DNA of 64,000 bases from Qaidamihabitans albus (GCF_016464705.1 NZ_JAEHOB010000010.1:1-64000); one strand, 5' to 3'; counted from the stretch's first letter, positions 15,614-24,124 are shown. The notes: generated by a model not told the origin, from the letters alone. Numbers and translations are program-made.

Positions 15614-15659
15614 CTCGTGAGTGGCTACGCGAGTTCTAACTCGCGTAGCCACTCACGAG
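15614..15659. repeat. 46-bp hairpin repeat, copy 2 (perfect)
   Basis: A perfect inverted repeat with 22-bp arms (15614-15635 and 15638-15659) and a 2-nt centre. The right arm contains the stop codon of the convergent GAF-ANTAR gene (15653-15655). It is the best-preserved of the four copies and an obvious bidirectional terminator candidate. Confidence 0.95.
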
Positions 15660-16420
15660 CGGTGACCAGGCCGCTCTCGCGCCCGCGGCACGCTCTCGAT
15701 CTCCGCGGAACTCACCTCGCCCTCGGCCACCGACCGCGCGAACTCCCGAAGCGGTACGTCGCGGTGGCTCGCGTGAGCCTCCACCAGCGCACGACCCCGC
15801 TCCGGCGAGATGTCGAGCGAGCCTGCGACGAGACCCACGACCTGGCCCAGTGCCACCCGGTCGTTCAGCGCGGTCATCGTCTGCTCGGCGAGACGTTCCG
15901 CCCTGCGGTTCACGTCCGGTTCCTGGGACAGCCCCAGCACCGCAAGATCCGCAAGAGCCTGCGCCCACCTGCGCTGCTCGGCCGGAAACGGCACGGCCGC
16001 CGTGTGCAGCAGGTTCAAGCCGCCGACGGCCCGCCCGCCCAGGCGCAGCGGCAGCGCGTGCACCGCCCGGTAGCCGACTTCCAGCGCGGCCGAGACGAAC
16101 TCCGGCCACCGCTGTTCCCGCTCCAGGTCCTCCACACTCACCACGTCGGCCTCGCGGATGCAGTCGAGGCAGGGTCCCTGCTCGACCTGGCTCTGCAGCA
16201 CCTCCACGAACCGGGCCCGTTCGTCCGAAGCCGACACCACCTCGACGCCACCGCGGGGGTCCACCAGCATCACCCCGGTCGCGGCGACGCCCAGCAGCTC
16301 CGCGCAACCGTCCGTGACCAGCCGCAGCAGCGTGCTGCTGTCCCGCCCGGCGACGAGGCCGCCGGTGATGTCGCTCAGCACTTCGCCGAAACCGTCCTGT
16401 TCGGGCACACCGGACAGCAT
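15653..16420 (-). CDS. GAF-ANTAR transcription antitermination regulator (1)
   Basis: This 255-residue protein has an N-terminal GAF sensor domain (about 15-165; RDSSTLLRLVTDGCAELLGV, DPRGGVEVVSASDE, LRLGGRAVGGLNLLHT). A C-terminal ANTAR RNA-binding domain (about 180-240; RVALGQVVGLVAGSLDISPE) follows, with the three-helix pattern. ANTAR proteins bind paired RNA hairpins and prevent termination. The GAF ligand is unknown; the Cys-rich QGPCLDC segment might sense redox or metal. The ATG at 16420 gives a clean GAF start. It is the second of a tandem pair 38 bp after the other GAF-ANTAR gene. Its stop codon lies in hairpin repeat copy 2. The C-terminal Arg-rich tail is unusual. Confidence 0.88.
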   Translation of the reverse strand: MLSGVPEQDGFGEVLSDITGGLVAGRDSSTLLRLVTDGCAELLGVAATGVMLVDPRGGVEVVSASDERARFVEVLQSQVEQGPCLDCIREADVVSVEDLEREQRWPEFVSAALEVGYRAVHALPLRLGGRAVGGLNLLHTAAVPFPAEQRRWAQALADLAVLGLSQEPDVNRRAERLAEQTMTALNDRVALGQVVGLVAGSLDISPERGRALVEAHASHRDVPLREFARSVAEGEVSSAEIESVPRARERPGHRS

Positions 16421-16458
16421 ACGGCCACCATCCCACCCGAAAAGATCGCCACGATCAC

Positions 16459-17157
16459 TCACTCCGCCGGAAACTCCAGACTGATCCGCCGTTGCACCAC
16501 ATCCTGCGCCACGTCCAGCACCGAACGTCCCTCCATGAACGCGTGCGCCCGCAACCGCGCGAAGGCGTCGTCCAGGCTGATCCGCAACCGGGCGGCGAGC
16601 ATCCCGGTGGCCACGTTCACGTCCTGATACGAGTTGACCGGCCGCAGCGCGTCGAGCCCGGCCAGCTCGTCGTTCTCGGTCTGCCGCAGCAGCGCCGTCG
16701 TGGCCAGGTCCGCCAGCACGACCGCGTCGGTCAGGCTCTGCGCGGCCAGCCCGCCGGGCCTGCGCCTGTAGAGCGCGAGCGTGCCAAGGCGGATCATGCC
16801 CACCTGCATCGGGAACGCGAAGGCGGCCGCGGCACCCGACGAGAGCGCGGCCTCCGCGAACCCTGGCCACCGCGCCTGGTCGGCGGCCAGGTCGGCCACC
16901 AGCACCGGCCCGCCGGTGGCGAAGGCGGCCACGCCGGGGCCCTCGCCCAGCGTGTACTGCTCCTCCTCCAGCCTCGCTCCCCATCCGTCGCTCGCGGCGA
17001 GCAACTCTTGTGCCCTGGACTCGGTGCGCAGGCTGAGCGCCGCGGACGCCACACCGGTCAGCACGGCGACGCACACCTGGCAGACTCCCCGCGCCCAGTC
17101 GCCCCCGGCGCTGTCGGTCACCGCACGCCACAGCCGTTCCCGGCGTATCCCGTCCAC
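16459..17157 (-). CDS. GAF-ANTAR transcription antitermination regulator (2)
   Basis: This 232-residue protein has a GAF domain (about 10-150; VCVAVLTGVASAALSLRTES, LGEGPGVAAFATGGPVLVADL) with P-G-V-A-A-F motifs typical of actinobacterial GAF-ANTAR proteins. An ANTAR domain (about 165-225; VNVATGMLAARLRISLDDAF, ARLRAHAF, VAQDVVQRRI) follows. It should bind nascent RNA in response to a small ligand. The GTG at 17157 was preferred to longer starts because AAGGA lies 8 nt upstream and the longer extension is Arg-rich. It is the first gene of the pair with the other GAF-ANTAR gene. The two share only family-level similarity, so they are old paralogues rather than a fresh duplication. Confidence 0.85.
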   Translation of the reverse strand: MDGIRRERLWRAVTDSAGGDWARGVCQVCVAVLTGVASAALSLRTESRAQELLAASDGWGARLEEEQYTLGEGPGVAAFATGGPVLVADLAADQARWPGFAEAALSSGAAAAFAFPMQVGMIRLGTLALYRRRPGGLAAQSLTDAVVLADLATTALLRQTENDELAGLDALRPVNSYQDVNVATGMLAARLRISLDDAFARLRAHAFMEGRSVLDVAQDVVQRRISLEFPAE

Positions 17158-17354
17158 AGCAGTTTCCTTCGCTACCGGCGCGCGCGAACCCGTACGAGGC
17201 GGCGCGGCACCCCCTGGCCGCTGCCGGGCCCGCCTGCGACCGACACCACGATTCTCGATCCTCCTGTCGTCGGGTGAATGCGAAGAGTACGAAACGCCGT
17301 CCGCGTTCACCACTGGTACTACCTACCCGCGGCGCGCGCGGGCAACACGCCCGG

Positions 17355-17960
17355 TCAGAGCCAGCCACGGTCCCGGGCGATCCGCACCGCCTCTGTCCGG
17401 TTGCGCGCGCCCAGCTTGGCCATCGCGGTCGACAGGTAGTTGCGGACGGTCCCCTCGGCGAGATGCAGGCTGCGGGCGATATCGCCGTTCGCCGCTCCCT
17501 CGGCCACCTCCCCGAGCAGCTCCCGTTCCCGGTCGGTGAGTGGATCCCCGTGGTCCCACGCGGCCAGCGCCAGCTCGGGGGCGACCACCCGCTCGCCCGC
17601 GTGCACCCGGCGCAGCGCCGTGGCCAGCTCGGCGATGGGCGAGTCCTTGAGGATGTAGCCCGCCACCTGGAGCTCCATCGCCCGCCGCAGGTAGCCACTG
17701 CGGGCGAACGTCGTCACGATCAGGACCCGGGTGGGGCTGCCTCGCGTGCGCAGCTCCGCCGCGACGTCCAGCCCGCTGCGCCCCGGCATCTCGATGTCGG
17801 TGAGCAGAACGTCGGGCCGGTGCCGCTCGACGGCGGCGAGCGCCTCGTCGCCGTCGACCGCCGTCGCCAGCACCTCGATGTCCGGTTGGAGGTCGAGCAG
17901 GGCCGCGAACGCGCCCAGCACCATCTCCTGGTCCTCCGCCAGCACCACGGTCAGCACCAC
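17355..17960 (-). CDS. NarL/FixJ-family two-component response regulator
   Basis: The 201-residue protein has a receiver domain (about 1-120) with acidic pocket E9/D10, phospho-acceptor Asp at about residue 55 (LLTDIEMPG), Thr in LIVTTF and Lys in ILKDSP. A LuxR-type HTH (about 140-200; LTDRERELLGEVAEG, NGDIARSLHLAEGTVRNYLS) follows. GTG at 17960 lies 1 nt after the histidine kinase stop, so both are one cistron chain with the ABC exporter upstream. It belongs to the DesK/DesR-like arrangement in which the pair controls the adjacent transporter. An alternative GTG at 17957 would shorten it by one residue. Confidence 0.92.
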   Translation of the reverse strand: MVLTVVLAEDQEMVLGAFAALLDLQPDIEVLATAVDGDEALAAVERHRPDVLLTDIEMPGRSGLDVAAELRTRGSPTRVLIVTTFARSGYLRRAMELQVAGYILKDSPIAELATALRRVHAGERVVAPELALAAWDHGDPLTDRERELLGEVAEGAANGDIARSLHLAEGTVRNYLSTAMAKLGARNRTEAVRIARDRGWL

Positions 17961-17961
17961 G

Positions 17962-19029
17962 TCAGGTTGCCACGCGCAGCGGAACGGCGATCGTGACGGT
18001 GGTGCCCGCGGTGCCGGCACGCAGCACGCGGCCACCGAGCGCGGTGACGCGCTCGCGCATGCCCGCGAGACCGTTGCCCTCCGCAGCCTGCCCGCCGACC
18101 CCGTCGTCGGCGATCACCAGCCGCAGCTCGCCGTCGTGCGCGCCGATATCCACCCGGCAGGTGCGCGCGCCTGCGTGCCTGGCCACGTTCGTCACGGCCT
18201 CCCGCAGCGCCAGCGCGAGCGCGTGCTCGGTGGAGCCGACGAGCACGAGATCGTCATCGCGGCGGACGAGCAGCCGCACACCCGCGCCGACCAGCGCCGT
18301 GCGGGCCGCATCCAGCTCCTCGTCCAGGCTCGCCTGCCGCCAGCCGCTCACCGCAGCCCTGACCTCGGTGAGCGCCTCCCGGGCGGTCCGCTCGATCTCC
18401 GCCGCCTCCGTGCGTGCCCTGGCCGGGTCCACGCCGATGAGCTGTGCCCGCATCACCACCGCGGTCAGCGAGTGGCCGAGCAGGTCGTGCAGGTCCCTGG
18501 CGATGCGCTCGCGTTCGGAGACCGCCGCGAGGTGCTCGATGCGCGCGTTGCGCAACCGCAGCTCGGCGGCGTCACGCTCGCGGTCGGCGTCCTCCAGCCG
18601 GGTCAGCCCGATGATCCAGATGAACACCAGCGGCGGGATCAGGCCCCACAGCCGCCACGGCATCGGCACCGGCGACACCACCGTCAGCACGCTCACCAGC
18701 AGGGTCAGTCCCGCGAACCAGCGCAGCGCCGTGCGCCGCGACTCCGAGACGGCGGCGACCGCGGCCGCGTAGACGAACAGCACCGCGGCCCCGGCGTTGA
18801 ACGGGGTGGCGGCCACGCCGATGACGGTCGCCGGCACCGTGCACAGCCAGCGCGACCACGCCGGTCGCCGCATCGCCAGCACGTACAGCGGGACGAAGGT
18901 GCCGATGATCCCGGCGACGAGCAGCCAGTCCGGCCAGCCCGCGTCCGGGTCGAAGAGGGGCTGGAACGCCGGGAACACCAGGTACACGAGGTGCACCAGG
19001 TTCGAGACGTGCCCGCGGGATCCGTTCAT
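17962..19029 (-). CDS. DesK-type sensor histidine kinase
   Basis: The 355-residue kinase has four to five N-terminal membrane segments (about 10-145, for example LLVAGIIGTFVPLYVLAM and LWGLIPPLVFIWIIGL). A HisKA_3 dimerisation domain with the phospho-acceptor His in ERIARDLHDLLGHSL and an ATPase domain with N (EAVTNVARHA) and G (DDGVGG, GNGLAGMRERV) boxes follow. With few extracellular loops, it probably senses membrane state or a membrane-active compound. ATG at 19029 overlaps the permease stop as ATGA. The order exporter ATPase-permease-kinase-regulator is typical of cell-envelope-stress or drug-export modules. Confidence 0.92.
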   Translation of the reverse strand: MNGSRGHVSNLVHLVYLVFPAFQPLFDPDAGWPDWLLVAGIIGTFVPLYVLAMRRPAWSRWLCTVPATVIGVAATPFNAGAAVLFVYAAAVAAVSESRRTALRWFAGLTLLVSVLTVVSPVPMPWRLWGLIPPLVFIWIIGLTRLEDADRERDAAELRLRNARIEHLAAVSERERIARDLHDLLGHSLTAVVMRAQLIGVDPARARTEAAEIERTAREALTEVRAAVSGWRQASLDEELDAARTALVGAGVRLLVRRDDDLVLVGSTEHALALALREAVTNVARHAGARTCRVDIGAHDGELRLVIADDGVGGQAAEGNGLAGMRERVTALGGRVLRAGTAGTTVTIAVPLRVAT

Positions 19030-19736
19030 AGCCGGGAATGACGATAGGACACCGCGGCGAGCGCCGCCGTCACCGCGGTCATCCCGGCCAGCACCAGCGC
19101 GTGGCCCGCGCCGCCGCCCCCGTCGAACTGCGCCAGCGCGAGCTGCGCGAGGTGATACGTCGGTAGGAACGGCGCGAGCGACGCGGCGAAGCCCGGCAGG
19201 ATCTCCAGCGGCATCCACAGTCCGGACAGCACCGCCGACGGCAGCAGGATCGCGTTGAGGATCGCGGAGGACGCGTTCGTGCCCGCCTGGAAACCGACGG
19301 CCATCCCGAGCAGCGCGAACGGCAGCGCCCCGAGGACGAGCACGCCACCGACCCGCAGCAGCACCCCGGCGGAGGCGTCCAGCGAGCCGGTCAGCGCGGC
19401 GGCGACGGTCATGGCCAGCAGGACACCGACGGCATACGGCAGGGCGGCGACGACCTTGGCCGCCAGCGTGATGCCTACCGGCACCGCGGACACCCGTTTC
19501 GCCCGCGACCAGCCGAGCTCGCGGTCTCGGGCCACGCCGATGCCCGGGCTCATCAGGCTCACGGCCAGCACCCCGAAGGTGCCGAACGTGGCCAGCATCG
19601 TCGGCTCACCGAACAGCGAGCTGAACAGGGCGAAGAACCCGACCGGCATGACGACCGCGAAGAAGAGGGCCGCCGGTTCGCGGACGATCCCCCGCAGCTC
19701 GTCGAGGACCTCGACGCCGAGCACCCGTACGTTCAC
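19026..19736 (-). CDS. ABC-2 type transporter permease
   Basis: This 236-residue membrane protein has six hydrophobic segments (for example FFAVVMPVGFFALFSSLF, VAALPYAVGVLLAMTVAA, ALPFALLGMAVGFQAG) and the ABC-2 pattern, with a Pro/Gly-rich segment (ILLPSAVLSGLWMPLEILP) near the C-terminus. It forms the exporter channel with the adjacent ATPase. GTG at 19736 overlaps the ATPase stop as GTGA, and its own stop overlaps the kinase start as ATGA, so the four genes are translationally coupled. The substrate is unknown; antibiotic, peptide or lipid is usual for such sets. Confidence 0.92.
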   Translation of the reverse strand: MNVRVLGVEVLDELRGIVREPAALFFAVVMPVGFFALFSSLFGEPTMLATFGTFGVLAVSLMSPGIGVARDRELGWSRAKRVSAVPVGITLAAKVVAALPYAVGVLLAMTVAAALTGSLDASAGVLLRVGGVLVLGALPFALLGMAVGFQAGTNASSAILNAILLPSAVLSGLWMPLEILPGFAASLAPFLPTYHLAQLALAQFDGGGGAGHALVLAGMTAVTAALAAVSYRHSRL

Positions 19737-20692
19737 CGGACCCCCACCTTTCCAGTCTGCTCAGTTGAGCCAGTCGGCTCGGTCGGCTCCGTCGGCTCGG
19801 TGAGGCCGACCACCGCGTCGGACAGGCCCGCACCCTCCACCCGGAGATCGCTCAGCTCCGGGTCCTCGGCGAGCAACACGCGCAGCAGGCTCTCCGGTGC
19901 CCGGGTGCCGATCCGCACGTGGTCGCCGTCCTCGCGCACGGATACGGCACCGGGCAGCCCGGCCAGCCTGGCCGGGCCAAGGGAGGTGCGGGCGATCACC
20001 GTCCGGTCGGGCAGCCGCGCGGCCAGCGCCGCCGGGCTGCCTGCGGCCACGACCCTGCCGTGGTCGAGCACCACCACCCGGTCGGCGATGGCCGCCGTCT
20101 CGGCGATGAGGTGTGTCGTGACGAGCACCGCCGTGCCGCGGGCGCGGCGCTGCGCCAGGATCTGCCAGAACCGCCGCCGGGCCGGCACGTCCAGCCCGGC
20201 CGTCGGCTCGTCCAGCACGAGCAGGGCGGGATCGGACACCAGCGCCATCGCGAGCTGGACGCGTTGCTTCTGCCCACCCGAGAGCCGGGCCGCGCGGCGG
20301 CCCGCGAGGTCGGTCAGCCCCAGCTCGGCCAGCACCGGCGCGGCGGCCGCGCGGGGCATGCCCGCACGCACGGCGGCCCCGGTGACGAGCTCGCCGACCT
20401 TCAGCGTGTCCGGGAATCCGAGGGACTGCTGGACGACTCCGAGGTGCCGCCGGGTGGCCGCGTCGCGCGGGTCGCCCCCGGCGAGGCGGACCCGGCCCGC
20501 CTGCGCGGGCAGCAGCCCGTTGACCAGGTTGACGAGCGTCGTCTTGCCCGCCCCGTTCGGACCGAGCAGCGCCACGCACTCCCCCGCCACCAGCCGCAGG
20601 TCGACTCCGTCCAGGGCGAGCGCGCGCCCGTAGCGGTGATGTACGGCCCGTATCTCCAGTACCGTGTCCGCGGTCGCCTTCTCTTGCGTCAT
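19733..20692 (-). CDS. ABC transporter ATP-binding protein
   Basis: The 319-residue ATPase has Walker A (LLGPNGAGKTTL, about 40-50), Q-loop (GVVQQSLGFP), signature ARLSGGQKQRVQLAM, Walker B LLVLDEPTAGLD and the H-loop His (VLVTTHL). An ~80-residue C-terminal domain follows, as in the drug-exporter DrrA/CcmA branch. It ends in a Thr-Glu-Pro repeat tail (TEPTEPTEPTGSTEQTG) encoded by a 9-bp tandem repeat. ATG at 20692 starts a four-gene coupled operon (ATPase, permease, kinase, regulator). No neighbouring biosynthetic genes hint at the exported compound. Confidence 0.93.
   Translation of the reverse strand: MTQEKATADTVLEIRAVHHRYGRALALDGVDLRLVAGECVALLGPNGAGKTTLVNLVNGLLPAQAGRVRLAGGDPRDAATRRHLGVVQQSLGFPDTLKVGELVTGAAVRAGMPRAAAAPVLAELGLTDLAGRRAARLSGGQKQRVQLAMALVSDPALLVLDEPTAGLDVPARRRFWQILAQRRARGTAVLVTTHLIAETAAIADRVVVLDHGRVVAAGSPAALAARLPDRTVIARTSLGPARLAGLPGAVSVREDGDHVRIGTRAPESLLRVLLAEDPELSDLRVEGAGLSDAVVGLTEPTEPTEPTGSTEQTGKVGVR
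19773..19799. repeat. 9-bp tandem repeat inside ABC ATPase gene
   Basis: Three copies of GTCGGCTC(G/C) in a row encode the C-terminal Thr-Glu-Pro repeats. Frame is kept, so copy-number change would alter only tail length. Confidence 0.8.
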
Positions 20693-20774
20693 ACGGACAC
20701 GTTCACCCCTGCGAGGAGTGCGGCGGTAGGCGGTGACGTCACCGGGTGGCGGTGACAAATGTCAGTTCGCCAGT

Positions 20775-21953
20775 TCAGAGCACCTGCGCCTCGTCGAGCA
20801 CTGCCCGCACCAGGTCGTCGAACGGGAGCCTGCGTTCGACGCCTTCCAGCTGCGCGACCGTGGTGCGCGTGGCCACCCGTGGCGGAGTCAGCAGCGAGCA
20901 GCAGTCCTCGTCCGGCAGGGCGGAGATCTCCGCGATACCGAGCCTGCGCGACTCGGCGATGATCTCCTCCTTGTCCCACGCCAGCAGCGGCCGCAGCAAC
21001 GGCATCGAGCACGACTGCTCGATGGTCGCGAGGTTGCTCAGCGTCTGGCTGGAAACCTGCCCGAGACTGTCGCCGGTGACCAGCGCCCGCGCCCCGAGCC
21101 GCTGGGCGAGCAGTTCCGCGGCCCGGACCATCAGCCTGCGCTGGGCGACGACCTGCAACTGGCCCGCGCCAGCGGTCGCGAGCGCCCGCTGTGCGTTGCC
21201 GATCGGGACCACATGCAGCCGGGAGTCACCCTGGAACCGGTCGAGCCCGCGAACCAGCGCGTACGCCTTGTAGGCCGAGGCGGGCCCGGTGTAGGGCGCG
21301 CCGGTGAAGTGGACGAAGTCGCAGCGCAGCCCGCGCCGCATGGCCCGGTAGGCCGCGATCGGCGAGTCGTAACCACCGGAGAGCAGTGCGAGCGCGTGGC
21401 CGCTCGAGCCCACGGGAAGCCCGCCCTGGCCACGGTGCCGGTCGAGCGAGACGAACACCTCGTGCTTGTCGACCTCGACCACGATCTCGACCTCGGGCTC
21501 GTCGAGGTCCACGGGCCAGCCCCACTCGTCGCACACGGCCTTGCCGACATGGGCGGCGAGCTGCTCGGAGGTCAGCGGAAATCCCTTGTGCCTGCGCCGG
21601 GCCCGCACCGCGAACCGGCGCCGGGTGCCGTCTCCCGGCGCGCCGAAGCGCTCCCGCAGCAGCCGCAGCGCCGCGGCGGTCGCGTCCTCCGGTGTCTTGG
21701 CGGCCCGCAGTGCCGGCTGTACCACGCTGACCCCGAGCACCTGGCGCGCCCGCGCCAGCAGCTCATCCTGCGGCAGGCCCGCGCGCAGCACGAGCACGCC
21801 GTCCCGCGGGGATATGCGCACCCGCGCGCCGTCGGCGGCGACGGTCCGTTCGACGTTGCGCAGCAGGTGCCGCTCGAACCTGCCGCGGTTGCGGCGTTTG
21901 AGGATCAGCTCCCCGTACTTCAGCAACACGCACGGCTGCGCCAACCGTTTCAC
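20775..21953 (-). CDS. thiI: tRNA 4-thiouridine/thiamine sulfurtransferase ThiI
   Basis: This 392-residue protein has an N-terminal ferredoxin-like plus THUMP RNA-binding region (about 5-165; LLKYGELILKRRNR) and an ATP-pyrophosphatase domain with the PP-loop LLSGGYDSPIAAY at about residue 190. The CTDs of ThiI end near LPDEDCCSLLTP. It lacks the C-terminal rhodanese domain of the E. coli protein, which is normal in many actinobacteria and leaves sulfur delivery to a separate donor. It adenylates U8 of tRNA before thiolation. The GTG at 21953 follows AAGGAGAG. It is transcribed 33 bp after the CDF gene stop on the same strand, so co-transcription is possible but not functionally obvious. Confidence 0.9.
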   Translation of the reverse strand: MKRLAQPCVLLKYGELILKRRNRGRFERHLLRNVERTVAADGARVRISPRDGVLVLRAGLPQDELLARARQVLGVSVVQPALRAAKTPEDATAAALRLLRERFGAPGDGTRRRFAVRARRRHKGFPLTSEQLAAHVGKAVCDEWGWPVDLDEPEVEIVVEVDKHEVFVSLDRHRGQGGLPVGSSGHALALLSGGYDSPIAAYRAMRRGLRCDFVHFTGAPYTGPASAYKAYALVRGLDRFQGDSRLHVVPIGNAQRALATAGAGQLQVVAQRRLMVRAAELLAQRLGARALVTGDSLGQVSSQTLSNLATIEQSCSMPLLRPLLAWDKEEIIAESRRLGIAEISALPDEDCCSLLTPPRVATRTTVAQLEGVERRLPFDDLVRAVLDEAQVL

Positions 21954-21986
21954 CTCTCCTTCAGGAGCCGAACATACCGCCGGGGC

Positions 21987-23066
21987 TCACGGGCCCGTCC
22001 GGTGGAAGTGGTGGGCGACCGTGGCGTGGAAGTCCCTGGCGTCGTCGCTGTACGGGCTCACGTGCACGGTCGCGTCGCGCAGCTTGGGCAGGGCGTGCAG
22101 CAGGCGGTGCCGGACCTCCTGCGCGATGTCGTGTCCCTCGACCACCGACTTTCCGCAGTCCACCGCTATCCCGATCTCGGCACGGAGCTTGTGCCCGAGC
22201 CAGCGCAGGCGGACGTACTCCGACTCCAGGACTCCGGGTGTTCCGGCGACGATCCGTTCGGTCCGCTCGACCAGCTCCGGGTCGACGGCGTCCATCAGAC
22301 GACGATAGATGTCCCGCGCGGCACCGCGCAGCACGAGCAGGATCGCGGCCGTGATGACGAGCCCGACGATCGGGTCGGCGAGCGGGAAGCCCAGCAGGAC
22401 GCCGACGGCCCCGGCGACGACGGCCAGTGAGGTCAGCCCGTCGGTGCGCGCGTGCAGGCCGTCCGCGACCAGCGCCGCCGAACCGATCCTGCGGCCGACG
22501 CCGATCCGGTACTTGGCGACGAGCTCGTTGCCGGCGAACCCGATCACCCCGGCGGCGATCACCAGCCCGACCGACTGGATCTCCCTCGGGTGGCCGATGC
22601 GCTGGATCGACTCCCAGCCTGCCACGAACGCCGACAGCGCGATCATGAGCACGATGAAGATGCCGGCCAGGTCTTCGGCACGCCCGTAGCCGTAGGTGTA
22701 TCGCCTGGACGCCACACGGCGGCTCAGCGCGAACGCGACCCACAACGGCAGCGCGGTCAGCGCGTCCGAGAAGTTGTGAATAGTGTCGGCGAGCAGCGCG
22801 ACCGAACCGGAGAACACGACGACCGCCGCCTGCAGCAGCGCGGTGACCAACAACGCGACCAGGCTGATCTTGAGCGCCCGGATGCCCTCGGCCGACGCCT
22901 CCAGTGCGGCGTCGGACGAGTCGGCGGCATCGTGACTGTGCGGGCGGAACAGCTCGGCGAGGGCGCCCCGCAGGCCGCCGCGATGTCGGTGGCCGTGGCC
23001 GTGGCCATGCCCATGGCCGTGACCGGCCGGCCGCTTCCCGGACGAGGACGAACGGTCGGTGCCCAT
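21987..23066 (-). CDS. Cation diffusion facilitator (Zn/Cd/Co/Fe exporter)
   Basis: The 359-residue protein has a His-rich N-terminus (repeated Gly-His, then HRHRGG) that could bind metal. Six membrane segments follow, with the two H-x-x-x-D metal sites of CDF transporters (ADTIHNFSDA and ADGLHARTDG), and a cytoplasmic C-terminal domain (about 280-359) ending in HATVAHHFHR. It exports divalent metal in exchange for protons. The ATG at 23066 was used because the longer frame is Arg-rich and lacks a ribosome site. Metal specificity cannot be read from HxxxD alone; the His-rich tail is common in zinc exporters. Confidence 0.92.
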   Translation of the reverse strand: MGTDRSSSSGKRPAGHGHGHGHGHGHRHRGGLRGALAELFRPHSHDAADSSDAALEASAEGIRALKISLVALLVTALLQAAVVVFSGSVALLADTIHNFSDALTALPLWVAFALSRRVASRRYTYGYGRAEDLAGIFIVLMIALSAFVAGWESIQRIGHPREIQSVGLVIAAGVIGFAGNELVAKYRIGVGRRIGSAALVADGLHARTDGLTSLAVVAGAVGVLLGFPLADPIVGLVITAAILLVLRGAARDIYRRLMDAVDPELVERTERIVAGTPGVLESEYVRLRWLGHKLRAEIGIAVDCGKSVVEGHDIAQEVRHRLLHALPKLRDATVHVSPYSDDARDFHATVAHHFHRTGP

Positions 23067-23110
23067 GCCCCCATCATCGGCACGGCGCGACCGGGGCGTC
23101 CAGCCGCCCC

Positions 23111-23356
23111 TCAGCCGCCCGGCCCCGGCGGGCCCGCCTCGTCGAGCAACCGGTGCGCGAGGCGGCGCGCCTCGGCCGGCGTCATGCTCGTCCACATCCG
23201 GTCACCGTCGTGGTCCTGGCACGAGATGCTCAGCGTGATCCGATCGATCGTGTCCGCACCGCCGGCCACCCGTAACCGGGTCACCGCCACCTCACGCCCA
23301 CAGCCGGTCCGCAACAGCGGTCGCCGCCCGTCCCGCGCCCGAATCCCTCGCACCAC
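23111..23356 (-). CDS. Small conserved-style hypothetical protein
   Basis: An 81-residue basic-to-acidic protein with a beta-rich front (REVAVTRLRVAGG, RITLSISCQDHDGDRMW) and a C-terminal helix (MTPAEARRLAHRLLDEA). A GGGAGG ribosome site precedes two in-frame GTG codons (23356 and 23353). The style is common in actinobacteria as single-domain unknowns that may bind other proteins. Function is not recognised. It sits between the DUF1772 gene and the CDF gene on the same strand, with gaps of about 45 and 110 bp. Confidence 0.55.
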   Translation of the reverse strand: MVRGIRARDGRRPLLRTGCGREVAVTRLRVAGGADTIDRITLSISCQDHDGDRMWTSMTPAEARRLAHRLLDEAGPPGPGG

Positions 23357-23465
23357 GACCTCCCGAGAAGCTGCCCCTACGGATAAGGCAACCCGCGTGG
23401 CCGCATCCGCATTCCCGCCGGAACCGGACGCGCTCAGGCGGTGGCCGGAGTCCCGTCCGGCCCGC

Positions 23466-23945
23466 TCACGCGAGCGCCACGATGAACGAAGCCGAAGCGG
23501 CGAGGGCAGCCAGCGTGCGCACGTGGTTCCAGGCGGTCCACCCGGGAACGTAGCGGCCCCACGCCGCCTCCCCTGCCGCGCTGCGCGGATCGACGGCGTC
23601 CAGCGCGTTGTTGCGCGGAACGTGCACGGCGCCGGTGAGGACGAACGTGCCGAACGCATACAGGACGCAACCCGCGAGCAGCCAGATCGCGCTCACACCC
23701 GGCCACCGCACCAGCGTCCAGACCGCGAGGACAGCGCACAGCACGCCGGTTCCGGCGAACAGCACCAGGAACGACGGCGTGAGCACGGTGCGGTTGACCG
23801 ACTGCATCGCCGCGATCCCCTGCGCGGCGGGCAGCCGGGTGAACGCCCGCATCACGAAGCTCGAGAAGGCGAACAACACGCCCGCCACCAGGGCGGACCC
23901 CAGCGCGGCGAGCAGCGTCAGGATGAAGAGGACTTCGTCGATCAT
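23466..23945 (-). CDS. DUF1772 / anthrone-oxygenase-like membrane protein
   Basis: This 159-residue protein has four predicted membrane helices (about 5-28, 52-75, 82-105, 140-158). It carries the conserved VPRNNALD and W-x-x-W-N-H-V-R-T segments of the DUF1772 family, to which fungal anthrone oxygenases belong. Bacterial members are mostly uncharacterised and may oxidise small aromatic compounds. The start at 23945 is an ATG in a good frame. It is divergent from the AraC-type regulator gene; that pairing recurs in actinobacteria and suggests the regulator controls it. Enzymatic activity is inferred from family only. Confidence 0.82.
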   Translation of the reverse strand: MIDEVLFILTLLAALGSALVAGVLFAFSSFVMRAFTRLPAAQGIAAMQSVNRTVLTPSFLVLFAGTGVLCAVLAVWTLVRWPGVSAIWLLAGCVLYAFGTFVLTGAVHVPRNNALDAVDPRSAAGEAAWGRYVPGWTAWNHVRTLAALAASASFIVALA

Positions 23946-24060
23946 GGCTCGTGACTCCCTGACTCCCCTGGCCCGGTTCCCGTCGTGGAACCAGATTCAA
24001 GCGGCCACGGCACGTCGTCGCCATCGTTGATCGGCTCGGCCGCATACGCGTGCGTCCAAG

Positions 24061-24106
24061 CTCGTGAGTGCGCACGCGAGTTAGAACACTGTTATGCACT
24101 CACGAC
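24061..24106. repeat. 46-bp hairpin repeat, copy 3 (degenerate)
   Basis: The left part CTCGTGAGTG...CGAGTT is intact, while the right half has changed to GAACACTGTTATG and ends CACTCACGAC. The spacing is unchanged at 46 bp. It lies between divergent genes (DUF1772 and AraC), directly upstream of the AraC start, so here it cannot be a simple terminator. Confidence 0.75.
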
Positions 24107-24124
24107 CGCTTCTAAGCTGAGCGC

